NCBI RefSeq assembly: GCF_003318165.1
Contig: NZ_QOCB01000020.1
Coordinates: forward strand, 1-48,975
Source of the DNA: Psychromonas sp. B3M02
GTDB lineage: Bacteria > Pseudomonadota > Gammaproteobacteria > Enterobacterales > Psychromonadaceae
Length of the DNA: 48,975 bases
Direction: 5' to 3'
A program made the position numbers and the translations under genes. Of the stretch, positions 17,924 to 26,766 are shown one piece after another. The notes beneath the pieces were generated by a model. The model had not been told where the DNA came from and did not search any database. It was given only the letters and a program-made list of their open reading frames with translations. The stretch's first letter is position 1; each line of letters begins with the position of its first letter.

Positions 17924-20323
17924 GTGCTTAAAAATATCAAAATATTAATCTCCTTTTTGGTGCTTCTTAGCCACTTCTCACATTCAGAAGAGTTAAAACA
18001 GATAACACTAAAAACATCTTGGTTTGAACAATTTCAATTTGCAGGTTATTACATGGCAAAAGAGAAAGGGTTTTACAATCAAGAGGGACTTTCTGTATCC
18101 ATAAAACCTTTCACCATAGCAAGCCAACCGGACACAGTTAAACAAATACTCAAGGGAGAGTTAGACTTTGCCGTTGGCAAAGAAAACCTCATCCTAGAAA
18201 AAGCAAAACATAAAAAAATCGTGGTTATGTATGCTTTATTCCAATCAAGTCCATTAACCTTGCTCTCTACAAAGTCCTCAAACATAAATACATTTGCTGA
18301 TTTCCCTGGCAAGCGGATCATGACGAGTGTTGCAGACGCTAAACAGATCTCAATTAAAGCGATGCTTAATGCTAATCATTTAAAACTAACTGATCTAGAA
18401 CAAATCCCTCACTCACATAATATCAACGACTTAATCAACAAAAAAACCGATATTATGTCTGCTTATATTTCTAAAGCCCCCTTTGATTTACAAAATAAAG
18501 GCGTGGAATTTAATATATTCTCACCACAATATGATGGTTTTGACCTATACAGTGACTACTTATATACCAGTGAAGATTTTATTGCTAACGACATAGCTTC
18601 TACCAAAGCCTTTAGAAAGGCCTCGTTAAAAGGCTGGGAATATGCTTTTGCACATATAGATGAAACAGTAAAAGTGATACTCGAGAAATATAACGAGCAA
18701 AATTTAAGTAAAGAAGCGCTCACTTTTGAAGCTGTTGCATTAAAGAAGCTTGCCTATTTAAACACCGATAAAATAGGTGTTGTTGATAAAACAAAAATAC
18801 AAAAAAGCTTTGATCTATATAAAGTATTAGGGATTAATGAAGGGACGATTAATTACGAAAGATTCATTTATGACGAACAAAACCCCTATATTTTCTTCAC
18901 TCCTGCTGAACAAGCCTATTTACAACAAAAGCAAAAAATAACAATTTGTGTCGATCCAAACTGGCTACCCTTTGAAGGTTTAGATGGTCATGGTCACCAT
19001 GTAGGTACCAACAAAGTATTTATTGATACTTTTAGAGAGCAACTACCTATTCCACTTGAAGTCATTCCTACAGAAAACTGGCTTGAGTCTGTGGAGCTGG
19101 CAAAACAAAGAACCTGCGACCTACTGTCATTAGCAGCAGAAACAGAAGAGAGAAAAGCTTATCTTAATTTTACTTCCCCCTATTTAGTGTTTCCACGTGT
19201 ACTCGTTACTAAGTACCACGTTCCTTTTGTTAATAATTTTAACTTATTAGCAAATAAAAGAATTGCGATGGTGAAAGGATATGCTCAACAAGACTTTATA
19301 CGAAAAAACTACCCAAATATTATAATCGTGGATGTTGATGATGTAAAAAGTGGCTTAAAAAAAGTCGCAGATGGGGAAATTTACGGTTTTATCGATGGCT
19401 TAGATGCCGTGACTTACTTTTTAAAAGAGCATTTTTTAGGACAACTTAAAGTCAGTGGTAAGTTTGATCAAAAAAGAGAGTTAGGCATTGGGGTGAGGAG
19501 TGATCAGCCTGCTTTACTCACTATAATGGATAAGTTAGTACATAATTTATCACAAGAAAAAATAGCCACAGTGATCGACAGTAATAATTCAATCAAATAT
19601 ATAGAGACGTTTGATTACAGGTTACTTGGTTGGGCAGCTCTACTTATTGTCTTGATCGTCGCATGTTTTTGGTATCGTCAGAATATACTGAATAAACTAA
19701 ACAAAAGCTTGAATGCTCAAATTGAAGAAAAAACCAAAGCATTAAGAGAGTTAAATGAAAGTTTAGAATTAAAAATTAAAGAAAGAACTCAAAAAATTGA
19801 GCACTCCAAAGAGCTACTTCGCGATGTGGCTTATAAAGACAATTTAACTGATACCTTTAATCGTCACTATTTGATTGAACAATCGCGATTATTTTTTAAA
19901 ACCGCACAAGAACTTAATGAACCTTTATCGGTATTGCTCATTGATATAGACCACTTCAAGAAAGTGAATGATGACTTTGGGCATATTACAGGGGATAAAA
20001 TTCTAAAATACTTTGTAAAATGCATACAGGAAGCATTACGTGTGGATGATTTATTTGCCCGTTATGGCGGAGAAGAGTTCGTTATTTTACTACCGAAAGC
20101 AGGTTTAGAGGAAAGTATCACAGTTGCCGAGAAGTTACGTAGTAAAATAGAGAAACACCCCTACCTTTCTAATAGACTAAACTGTTATATCAACGTAACG
20201 ATAAGTATCGGAGTGAGTGAATATGCAATAGACGATACATTAGAAAGCTTAATTGAAAAAGCTGATATCGCTTTATACAAAGCCAAAGAGAAAGGTAGAA
20301 ACCAGGTACAGTCAAATATTTAA
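17924..20323 (+). CDS. Periplasmic-sensing diguanylate cyclase: NMT1 + SBP_bac_3 + GGDEF
   Basis: 799-residue membrane sensor. After a signal peptide (residues 1-21) comes an NMT1/THI5-like domain (about 25-240, LKTSWFEQFQFAGYYMAKEKG), then a family-3 solute-binding domain (about 330-560, ICVDPNWLPFEG). One helix follows (about 566-585), a coiled coil (about 595-635) and a GGDEF domain (about 640-797). The active site reads GGEEF, and an RxxD inhibitory site (RVDD) sits five residues before it, so an active c-di-GMP synthase with feedback inhibition is expected. The two periplasmic domains should sense small molecules; the NMT1 fold binds pyrimidines or other small ligands in relatives, but the ligand here is unknown. 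It starts at GTG with AAGGA 8 nt upstream. Confidence 0.9.
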   Translation: MLKNIKILISFLVLLSHFSHSEELKQITLKTSWFEQFQFAGYYMAKEKGFYNQEGLSVSIKPFTIASQPDTVKQILKGELDFAVGKENLILEKAKHKKIVVMYALFQSSPLTLLSTKSSNINTFADFPGKRIMTSVADAKQISIKAMLNANHLKLTDLEQIPHSHNINDLINKKTDIMSAYISKAPFDLQNKGVEFNIFSPQYDGFDLYSDYLYTSEDFIANDIASTKAFRKASLKGWEYAFAHIDETVKVILEKYNEQNLSKEALTFEAVALKKLAYLNTDKIGVVDKTKIQKSFDLYKVLGINEGTINYERFIYDEQNPYIFFTPAEQAYLQQKQKITICVDPNWLPFEGLDGHGHHVGTNKVFIDTFREQLPIPLEVIPTENWLESVELAKQRTCDLLSLAAETEERKAYLNFTSPYLVFPRVLVTKYHVPFVNNFNLLANKRIAMVKGYAQQDFIRKNYPNIIIVDVDDVKSGLKKVADGEIYGFIDGLDAVTYFLKEHFLGQLKVSGKFDQKRELGIGVRSDQPALLTIMDKLVHNLSQEKIATVIDSNNSIKYIETFDYRLLGWAALLIVLIVACFWYRQNILNKLNKSLNAQIEEKTKALRELNESLELKIKERTQKIEHSKELLRDVAYKDNLTDTFNRHYLIEQSRLFFKTAQELNEPLSVLLIDIDHFKKVNDDFGHITGDKILKYFVKCIQEALRVDDLFARYGGEEFVILLPKAGLEESITVAEKLRSKIEKHPYLSNRLNCYINVTISIGVSEYAIDDTLESLIEKADIALYKAKEKGRNQVQSNI

Positions 20324-20387
20324 GACTATTGATGTGAATAATAAAATGAATTATTTTCCCACAGCAATATTTTGCAGCGGGAAAGGT

Positions 20388-20687
20388 TTATGCCGCAAAG
20401 GACAGCCTATTGGCAAAAAATATTTCCACCGACTCCCAAACAGAGACACTAGCAAACTCTAAAATACTAAACACTAACCAACAATAAGGATCATGTTCGT
20501 ACCATCTTAATCCAGCCGAATCGAGTCTAAATTCGTTCGCTTTTTCATCGCTTAATAAACTCGGATCCTGTTGCTCTACTAAATCAATAATTTCTTTTAA
20601 AATGGGCTCCCTAACTTCAGGCTCCATCTCTTTAAATCGATCCAGTCCTTTGCCCAATTGAGGACGTTTGTCATACCATCTACTCAT
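20388..20687 (-). CDS. Hypothetical 99-aa protein
   Basis: Not recognised by name. A soluble, acidic, mostly helical protein: MSRWYDKRPQLGKGLDRFKE, a helix around VREPILKEIIDLVEQ, then RWYEHDPYCWLVFSILEFAS. The paired WY and DPYxWL blocks look conserved rather than random. It has no signal or membrane segment. The ribosome site is weak. It converges with the GGDEF gene, with 64 nt between the stops, and stands alone. Confidence 0.6.
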   Translation of the reverse strand: MSRWYDKRPQLGKGLDRFKEMEPEVREPILKEIIDLVEQQDPSLLSDEKANEFRLDSAGLRWYEHDPYCWLVFSILEFASVSVWESVEIFFANRLSFAA

Positions 20688-20930
20688 AAATTCTACTACT
20701 TTATAATAATTAAGGTTTTCAATCTTTTTATAAAAAGATCAAACATCTGAACATTAAAGTCATATAAAGTTTATTATTATTTTACATATAACATTTAACA
20801 ACAAAAAGATATTACACCAAAGGGTAGTTAATTTCATTATTTAAGCGAGGATTAATACTTGAACCTTAATTTGTGATAAATAACTAGATGAATATATTAA
20901 AAACACACACTGCTAAGTACTTAATATCGC

Positions 20931-22874
20931 TTATTTTTTAGCTGGCCTTGCTCTTTTTTTATAACTGCTAGTAGTGGACTTACTTGTTGTACGCTTTTTA
21001 AATCTTTTTGCCGCACTTGTAGGGCTGCTTGGTAAATTAACCAATGCTTGTGGTCCATCAGCGATCGCCTTAACAATAATCGCATCAAGTTTAGCTAACA
21101 AAGGTGATACAAAGCCTTGATAATTTTGCTGCTTGAGACTTATTGCATTTAATTGCATTTCCCATAACGCGGTCATATCAGGTAAGGTTAAACTATCCGG
21201 TAAGCTTTCAATGAGCTTACGCCCTACTTCTGTCGCTTGAATAGTTTTACCAACGCGTTGTAAAAACTGCCTTTTAAATAAAAGCTCAATGATCCCAGCC
21301 CTTGTTGCTTCCGTGCCTAAACCATCTGTATCTTTTAACACTTTTTTAAGCTCTGGATCTTGTACAAAACGGGCAATATTACTCATTGCTGCAAGTAAAG
21401 TCGCATCGGTAAAATACGCTGGAGGCTGAGTATTTTTATCAATAACTTCCCCTCGCTCACAGTGTAAAATCTGCCCTTTTGTTAACTGCGGTAAAAAGCT
21501 TTCCGATTCTTTTTGTGGAAACAAAATTTTCCAGCCGTCACTTATTTTAGACTTCGCTTTACTGACAAATAAGCCCTGATTAATCTCGATTTCAGCAATA
21601 CACTCTGCATAACAATAATCATCATAAAACTGACATAAATATTGACGAGCCACTAACTGATAAATATTTTTGCTTATATTATCTAATGAGCTGCTCAGTT
21701 TTTTACTATCTGTTGGAATAATCGCATGATGGGCATCTACTTTACTGTCATTCCATGCTCTGCCTTTAATTGATAAATTAGCGCCTTCAACGGCCTGCTT
21801 CATCTCTATATCATTATGCTTAATAGCCAGGCTAATTGCTTTAGCTTGGTGATGATGATTACGCGGTAAATAACGTGAATCAGAACGCGGATAAGTGATC
21901 AGTTTATGTCGTTCATATAATGCCTGTGCTGCATCTAAAACCTGTTGTGCGCTATAACCAAATCGTTTGGCTGCATCAATTTGTAAGCTTGATAAGTTAT
22001 AAGGTAATGGTGCTATCTGTTTTTTCTGTTTATTAACAAAACTCAACACCTTTGCTGGTTGGTTAGTAATACGTGCTGCCACATTTTCGGCTAAGCCTTT
22101 AACTAGTACTCGACCTTCACTATCTTGATATGGCGCACAGGCATCACTAGGCTTCCACTTAGCGGTAAAGTTTTCTCCAGCCTCTGTATTACAATGAGCT
22201 AACACTTCATAAAAAGGTTTACTTATAAATTGCTGTATCTCTTGGTCACGTTTAGCGACCAAACCTAACAGTGGTGTTTGAACACGCCCCACTGAGATAA
22301 CCCCTTTATAACCAGATTTTTGTGCCAACAAGGTATAAGCACGTGTTAGATTTAATCCGTATAGCCAATCTGCACGAGTACGTGCTAATGCGGATGTTGA
22401 GAGCGGAATAAATTCTTGATTAGAGCGTAATGACTGTAATGACCGCTTCACGGCATTGACGGTTAAATCACTGATCAAACAACGTTCAACTTGCTGCAAT
22501 TTAGCGCCTTTTACACCACTAAAATGGATAACTTCATCAACGAGTAACTGCCCTTCCCTATCGGGATCACCCACATGCACTAATTGATCTGCTTGTTTAA
22601 TCAGTTTTTTTAATATGCTCAGCTGTTTACTGGTTTTAGGGACTGACTTTAATTTCCACTGTTCAGGTATAATAGGGAGGTGTTCGAACTTCCACTGCTT
22701 AAAACTAGGGTCATAAGCTTCGGGATCCACTTGTGTTAAAAGGTGTCCGATACACCAACTAACAACATCTCCATTGCCCGTATAAATACAACCGTCTGCT
22801 TTACGATGTGGTTTAGGCAATGCATCGGCAACGGCTCGCCCTAAGCTTGGTTTTTCGGCAATATATAACTTCAA
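20931..22874 (-). CDS. topB: DNA topoisomerase III
   Basis: Type IA topoisomerase that decatenates replicating DNA. The product is 647 residues from TTG at 22874 (E. coli TopB 653). This start is preferred because GGAG lies 6 nt upstream and the protein then begins MKLYIAEKPSLG, like other TopB proteins; an upstream TTG at 22886 would overlap that site. The TOPRIM domain shows AEKPSLGRAVAD and VGDPDREGQLLVDEV, and the active-site Tyr is in LITYPRSDSRYLP. The C-terminus is short and Lys/Arg-rich (KKRTTSKSTTSSYKKRARPA), with no zinc fingers, as expected for TopB rather than TopA. Confidence 0.95.
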   Translation of the reverse strand: MKLYIAEKPSLGRAVADALPKPHRKADGCIYTGNGDVVSWCIGHLLTQVDPEAYDPSFKQWKFEHLPIIPEQWKLKSVPKTSKQLSILKKLIKQADQLVHVGDPDREGQLLVDEVIHFSGVKGAKLQQVERCLISDLTVNAVKRSLQSLRSNQEFIPLSTSALARTRADWLYGLNLTRAYTLLAQKSGYKGVISVGRVQTPLLGLVAKRDQEIQQFISKPFYEVLAHCNTEAGENFTAKWKPSDACAPYQDSEGRVLVKGLAENVAARITNQPAKVLSFVNKQKKQIAPLPYNLSSLQIDAAKRFGYSAQQVLDAAQALYERHKLITYPRSDSRYLPRNHHHQAKAISLAIKHNDIEMKQAVEGANLSIKGRAWNDSKVDAHHAIIPTDSKKLSSSLDNISKNIYQLVARQYLCQFYDDYCYAECIAEIEINQGLFVSKAKSKISDGWKILFPQKESESFLPQLTKGQILHCERGEVIDKNTQPPAYFTDATLLAAMSNIARFVQDPELKKVLKDTDGLGTEATRAGIIELLFKRQFLQRVGKTIQATEVGRKLIESLPDSLTLPDMTALWEMQLNAISLKQQNYQGFVSPLLAKLDAIIVKAIADGPQALVNLPSSPTSAAKRFKKRTTSKSTTSSYKKRARPAKK

Positions 22875-23164
22875 CGTGGACTCCAACTGTTTTTATAGAC
22901 AGTATTTTATATGCTACAATAATTCAAGTCCATCGCGCTTTATTTGCAACTAAATTAACCAATAGCGGTCTATTTTTCAGTATAGATCGCATCTAAGTCT
23001 GTTAGTTAACAATAGCGCTTCGATTGTTAATGAAGTTATTAAACAAAGTGTAGGTTGAATCGTCTGAAGTAAAAAATTCATAGCTCAATGTTTGACTAAT
23101 TAACCTGCCTTTTATAATACTGATGCTCAATAAAATTACTCATGACAGTGTACAGGAAATAATT

Positions 23165-23743
23165 ATGACCCATTCTACGATCAAAAATGCAGCTCTATCT
23201 GCAGCAGCCCTTTTACTCCTTAGCGCGTGTAATGATCAACAGCAAACCACCAGCGAACCAACTGTGGTAGAAACTGAGCAAGAGACTGCTGCCCAAAATA
23301 ATATAGAAAAACCAACCTTATTAGAAAGAGCCACTGCAGATGCCGCTAAAGCAAGAGAAACAAATAAAGATTCCTCTTGGGATAATGTGAAAAAATCCAG
23401 TAAAGAAATTTGGGATAAAAGTAAAAAAACTAGCCAAGAAGCACTTAGTTTAAGTATTGAATCAGGTAAAGACGCATGGCAAAAAAGCAAAGAAACTAGT
23501 TTAGAAGCTTGGGAAGGTGGTAAAGAAAAAACACAAGCACTCTGGGAAGATGGTAAAGAAACCAGTCAAGGTTTATGGGAGAACGGTAAAAGCACTAGTG
23601 AATCTCTCTGGCAAGATAGCAAACAAAAAAGCAAAGACCTGTGGGATGAAAATAGCCAAAAGCTGAATGGTTTATTTGAAGAGTCAGACCAACCAGATGC
23701 ATTTGAAAATGCCGATAAGGCTTTTGAAGCAGATGAAATTTAA
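23165..23743 (+). CDS. Lipoprotein with 11-residue amphipathic repeats
   Basis: 192 residues from the ATG at 23165 (AGGA 7 nt upstream); an earlier in-frame ATG would spoil the signal peptide. The lipobox is LLLSAC with Cys22. A Gln/Thr/Glu-rich linker leads to about ten 11-residue repeats (residues about 65-170) of the form W(E/D)xGKExSQxL, with Trp recurring every 22 residues. Such hendecad repeats usually form a long, slightly right-handed amphipathic helix or coiled coil, as in LEA-type or apolipoprotein-like helices. The end is acidic. No named family recognised. A role at the membrane surface or in stress protection is a guess. Confidence 0.75.
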   Translation: MTHSTIKNAALSAAALLLLSACNDQQQTTSEPTVVETEQETAAQNNIEKPTLLERATADAAKARETNKDSSWDNVKKSSKEIWDKSKKTSQEALSLSIESGKDAWQKSKETSLEAWEGGKEKTQALWEDGKETSQGLWENGKSTSESLWQDSKQKSKDLWDENSQKLNGLFEESDQPDAFENADKAFEADEI

Positions 23744-23763
23744 TTTTCTCTGCTTATTACTGA

Positions 23764-24098
23764 TTAGTATAATTGAATAACTGGATATAAATAAACGCTT
23801 ACGCCTATTATGTTTAAAAAGGTCATTATATAAAAATAACGCCGAAAAGGCTTTTTAGTGGTTTTATGGTTAAACAGCATTTGCCCAAGCACACTACCGA
23901 GCCAACTACAGCAAAGTGCTAAACCATAAAAATGTTTCTGGGGTTCTTTGCCAATGTTTAATCGCAGCCAACTTACCCATTCCATAAAAAATAAAACGAA
24001 GTAAATTAATAACCACTAAATAAGCCAACAACCAACTAGGGAATCATTGCATAGACTGAGCATAAAAAGCACCCAGCCCATATAAAATGGCGAGCATT
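23764..24098 (-). pseudogene. DUF1294 membrane protein, broken by a stop and a frameshift
   Basis: Reading the minus strand from the ATG at 24098 gives MLAILYGLGAFYAQSMQ, an in-frame TGA (24046-24044), then FPSWLLAYLVVINLLRF and FYGMGKLAAIKHWQRTPE. At about 23935-23944 the frame shifts by +1 and continues as HFYGLALCCSWLGSVLGQ, then NHKTTKKPFRRYF, to the stop at 23764. Joined, this is a recognisable DUF1294 protein: the WRxPE..LHxLAL and RHKTxKxxF signatures are split across the shift. Only the 73-codon distal fragment (from ATG at 23985) remains open, and its first residues are out of the family frame. It begins 8 nt after the FMN reductase stop codon. Confidence 0.8.
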
Positions 24099-24106
24099 AC
24101 CTACAA

Positions 24107-24634
24107 TTACTTACCTAACTTACCCACCAATTCAATCAGCGATGCTTGAAGTTGTTTGTTAACGACTTTATTCGTCACGATATCAAAAACATCAAAAAAG
24201 TTAGGTACTGATAGCTCTCCTTTTACATCGGCGGCAAAATAAGTCGCAGACCCTGAGGCAGAAGCAAGCACAGAAGCAGCGCCACCTGGACCAGGAGAAG
24301 TGCCTAGCATCAACATAGGGGTATCTTGATACACCTTCATATCAATACGTGAAGTCCAATCAAAGAGGTTTTTATAAGCAGCTGTGTAAGACCCATTATG
24401 CTCTGCAAATGAGATGATAATTGCGTCAGCTTCTGTGATCTTATCGTAAAAATCCAGTGCTTGTTGTGGTTTACCTAACTTAACTTCACGTTGAATACTG
24501 TAGATTGGCATCTCATAATCATTGATATCCAGTAACTCTACTTCAGCGTCTGTAATTAGACTGGCAGTGTATGCAGCTAACTTTTGATTAATTGAGTTTT
24601 CAGAATTACTGGCGGCAAATGCTAATACTTTCAT
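24107..24634 (-). CDS. NADPH-dependent FMN reductase family protein
   Basis: 175-residue flavodoxin-fold oxidoreductase, cytoplasmic. Family features are the N-terminal phosphate-binding loop (AFAASNSENSINQKLA), the ISFAEHNGSYTAAYKNLFDW segment around the flavin, and the MLMLGTSPGPGGAASVL turn. Relatives reduce FMN, quinones or chromate with NAD(P)H. The specific substrate is not evident. The broken DUF1294 gene lies 8 nt downstream and was probably in the same transcript. Confidence 0.88.
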   Translation of the reverse strand: MKVLAFAASNSENSINQKLAAYTASLITDAEVELLDINDYEMPIYSIQREVKLGKPQQALDFYDKITEADAIIISFAEHNGSYTAAYKNLFDWTSRIDMKVYQDTPMLMLGTSPGPGGAASVLASASGSATYFAADVKGELSVPNFFDVFDIVTNKVVNKQLQASLIELVGKLGK

Positions 24635-25049
24635 ATTGATTCCCTTGTTACTTGAATGACAATAAACTCTGGTTTAATCGTTCTTTTAGTTATTACGACA
24701 TAATGGGTAAAATCACTAAAAGAGTCACAGAATTTACCTTTGTGTCTCAGTACATATTTATAGTTAATATTCACGTTATGTTAATGATTCTTATAACGTT
24801 AACCTTTGAAAACATTTTAGCACCTTCATTCCAGATCATTCAATGACGATAATTGATATCATTTCCACAGTATGTAAACTTTTCAATCTACGTCACTTAT
24901 ATGAAGCTTTACTAAAAATAGGTGAAAAAAAAGGTTGATGTAATCATCAACCTTTTTATGACAGAAAATATAAGGGAAAGGTGCCCAGATTAGTTCTGTA
25001 CTACTTTAAAAAACATAGAGAATCACTTCTCTGCAAAGATAAAATATCT
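24635..25049. other. Intergenic region between FMN reductase and the 78-aa gene
   Basis: 415 bases. A 64-codon frame at 24652-24846 (+) has no ribosome site or family likeness and is not annotated. A bidirectional terminator lies at 24928-24957. Otherwise I see nothing. Confidence 0.5.
24928..24957. terminator. Bidirectional rho-independent terminator
   Basis: Perfect 13-bp stem (A5GGTTGATG / CATCAACCT5) with a TAAT loop, between the 78-aa gene and the FMN reductase promoter region. It probably ends transcription of the 78-aa gene on the minus strand. Confidence 0.85.
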
Positions 25050-25286
25050 TTAGCTATCTAGGTAATCCAAATCGTCGTAATCATCACCTAATAGCTCTTT
25101 TAAACGTTTTCTTTCTTTAATTTCTTCAATACTACGGCGTACTTTGCCTCGTTTTCTGTCGTTCATTAATGCTTGTTTCTTTTTCACTGATGAGTTGTCC
25201 TCATTCCAGTCATCTTCAGAAAAAAAGTCAACCATATCTTGTGTGTCGTCTTCAGTTTGTAGAGAGTTTCTATTACTATTTGCCAT
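25050..25286 (-). CDS. Small acidic/basic protein, possibly PA3496 family
   Basis: 78 residues: an acidic N-terminal half (EDDTQDMVDFFSEDDWNED), a basic middle (KKKQALMNDRKRGKVRRS) and a helix IEEIKERKRLKELLGDD, with an Asp-rich end. The RRxIExxxERxRLKxxL pattern recalls the PA3496 family of putative envelope-integrity proteins; this assignment is from memory of the pattern. It has no signal peptide or membrane segment. Single gene. Confidence 0.65.
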   Translation of the reverse strand: MANSNRNSLQTEDDTQDMVDFFSEDDWNEDNSSVKKKQALMNDRKRGKVRRSIEEIKERKRLKELLGDDYDDLDYLDS

Positions 25287-25634
25287 TTTAGTTCTCCAAT
25301 CATGACAGTATTGCTGAGCCGATTATCGGCTTATATAACTACAAAAATTAATATTTAAATTGTGTGGTATGGGTGACTTTATTCGGATTTAAATAAATAA
25401 CCATACACTCTCTTTTTAACTCATTATTCGAAAAATTCAATATAAATATTCAAAATAAATTAACTAAAATATTTTTTATTAAAAAATATGCGATTAGTGC
25501 ATTATTTTAATACAGATTTAAATTATACCCAGCTAAGTGGTCGGACATATTAAACACATTGATTCATAACAGAGAATATACAATTAGCCGATAAGCGGTT
25601 ACATTAACCACTTATTTTTAAGACGAGAAAAAGG
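25287..25634. other. Intergenic region between divergent genes
   Basis: About 350 very AT-rich bases between the 78-aa gene and the aldo-keto reductase, presumably holding both promoters. No repeat, RNA gene or clear operator seen. Confidence 0.5.
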
Positions 25635-25640
25635 GTGAAT

Positions 25641-26693
25641 ATGCAATTTTCAACGTTAGGTAGCAGTGGTGAATCAGTTTCGCGTGTTTGTTTAGGCAGT
25701 ATGACGTGGGGGTTACAAAATAATCAGCAGGATGCAGACCAACAAATTGCCTATGCTTTAGCACAAAACATCAACTTTATTGATACGGCAGAGATGTACG
25801 CGGTCCCGCCTTCAGCAGACACTTATGGTAAAACTGAATCCATCATCGGTCATTATTTAAAAAATAACCCAAGTCAACGCCAAGATATTATCCTCGCCTC
25901 TAAAATTGCAGGCCCAGGCTTACCCTGGGTAAGAGATGGTGGTCCTATCACAGGAGAAGCTGTAATTAGCTCTGTAGAGGCTTCTTTAAAGCGCTTACAG
26001 ACCGATTATATCGATCTTTATCAACTACACTGGCCAAATCGTCAATCGCCGCACTTTGGTCGTCATCAACCAAACCACTTTAAATTCTCTGACAGTGATG
26101 CAAACGAGCAGACGGAGTCTATGCTTGACGTATTACAAGGTTTAGAAAAGTGTGTTAAAGCGGGCAAAATTCGTCATTGTGGTTTATCCGATGATACCCC
26201 TTGGGGCATTAATACTTTCTTAAAATTAAGTGAGCAACATAATTTACCGCGCATGGTCTCGATTCAAAATGAATTTAACTTATTGCATGCCAAAGATTGG
26301 CCTTACTTGATTGAAAATTGTGTGCATGAAGATATTGCTTATTTACCTTGGTCACCCTTAGCAACCGGTATGTTAAGTGGCAAGTACTTGAATGGTGAAC
26401 GCCCTGAAGGAAGCCGTTGGACATTACAACAACGTAACGGTTTATACCGCGATACTGAAACCAGTAAACAAGCCATTAAAGCTTATCAAGAGATTGCCAC
26501 AGCGAACGGGATCACTGCTGCACAGTTAGCATTAAAATGGTGCGATCAAGTTGATGGAGTAACGTCAACTATTATTGGGGCAACAACAATGGCACAATTA
26601 AAAGAGAACATTGATGCCTTTAAAGATCCACTTTCTGAGCAAGCATTGTCAGATATTAGTGCCGTGATCAAACAATACCCTGCGCCTTATTAA
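25641..26693 (+). CDS. tas: Aldo/keto reductase, Tas-like
   Basis: NADP(H)-dependent oxidoreductase of the AKR superfamily, 350 residues (E. coli Tas 346), cytoplasmic (beta/alpha)8 barrel. The catalytic tetrad is visible: Asp and Tyr in FIDTAEMYAVP, Lys in ILASKI and His in DLYQLHWPNR. The long insert after the His and the AVPPSADTYGKTE segment match the Tas branch. The ATG at 25641 is preferred over a GTG two codons earlier because the AAGGG site overlaps that GTG. The physiological substrate is unknown. It ends in a hairpin terminator. Confidence 0.88.
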   Translation: MQFSTLGSSGESVSRVCLGSMTWGLQNNQQDADQQIAYALAQNINFIDTAEMYAVPPSADTYGKTESIIGHYLKNNPSQRQDIILASKIAGPGLPWVRDGGPITGEAVISSVEASLKRLQTDYIDLYQLHWPNRQSPHFGRHQPNHFKFSDSDANEQTESMLDVLQGLEKCVKAGKIRHCGLSDDTPWGINTFLKLSEQHNLPRMVSIQNEFNLLHAKDWPYLIENCVHEDIAYLPWSPLATGMLSGKYLNGERPEGSRWTLQQRNGLYRDTETSKQAIKAYQEIATANGITAAQLALKWCDQVDGVTSTIIGATTMAQLKENIDAFKDPLSEQALSDISAVIKQYPAPY

Positions 26694-26731
26694 TCTATTT
26701 AATAACAACGCAATTTAAGCACAATGTAATC

Positions 26732-26759
26732 GCCGAACTGCCCGCAGTCCGGCTTTTTT
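26732..26759 (+). terminator. Rho-independent terminator of the aldo/keto reductase gene
   Basis: GCCGAACTG, loop CCCG, CAGTCCGGC (one mismatch), then six T on the plus strand. It sits between converging genes. Confidence 0.85.
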
Positions 26760-26766
26760 ATATCTT

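Noticed and set aside
20924-23164. Longer topB start at 22886 and longer lipoprotein start at 23123
   Set aside because: Both longer starts overlap or ignore well-spaced ribosome sites (GGAG before 22874, AGGA before 23165), and the longer lipoprotein would lose its signal peptide.
24652-24846. 64-codon open frame after the FMN reductase gene
   Set aside because: No ribosome site, no family likeness and low-complexity hydrophobic composition typical of AT-rich intergenic DNA.
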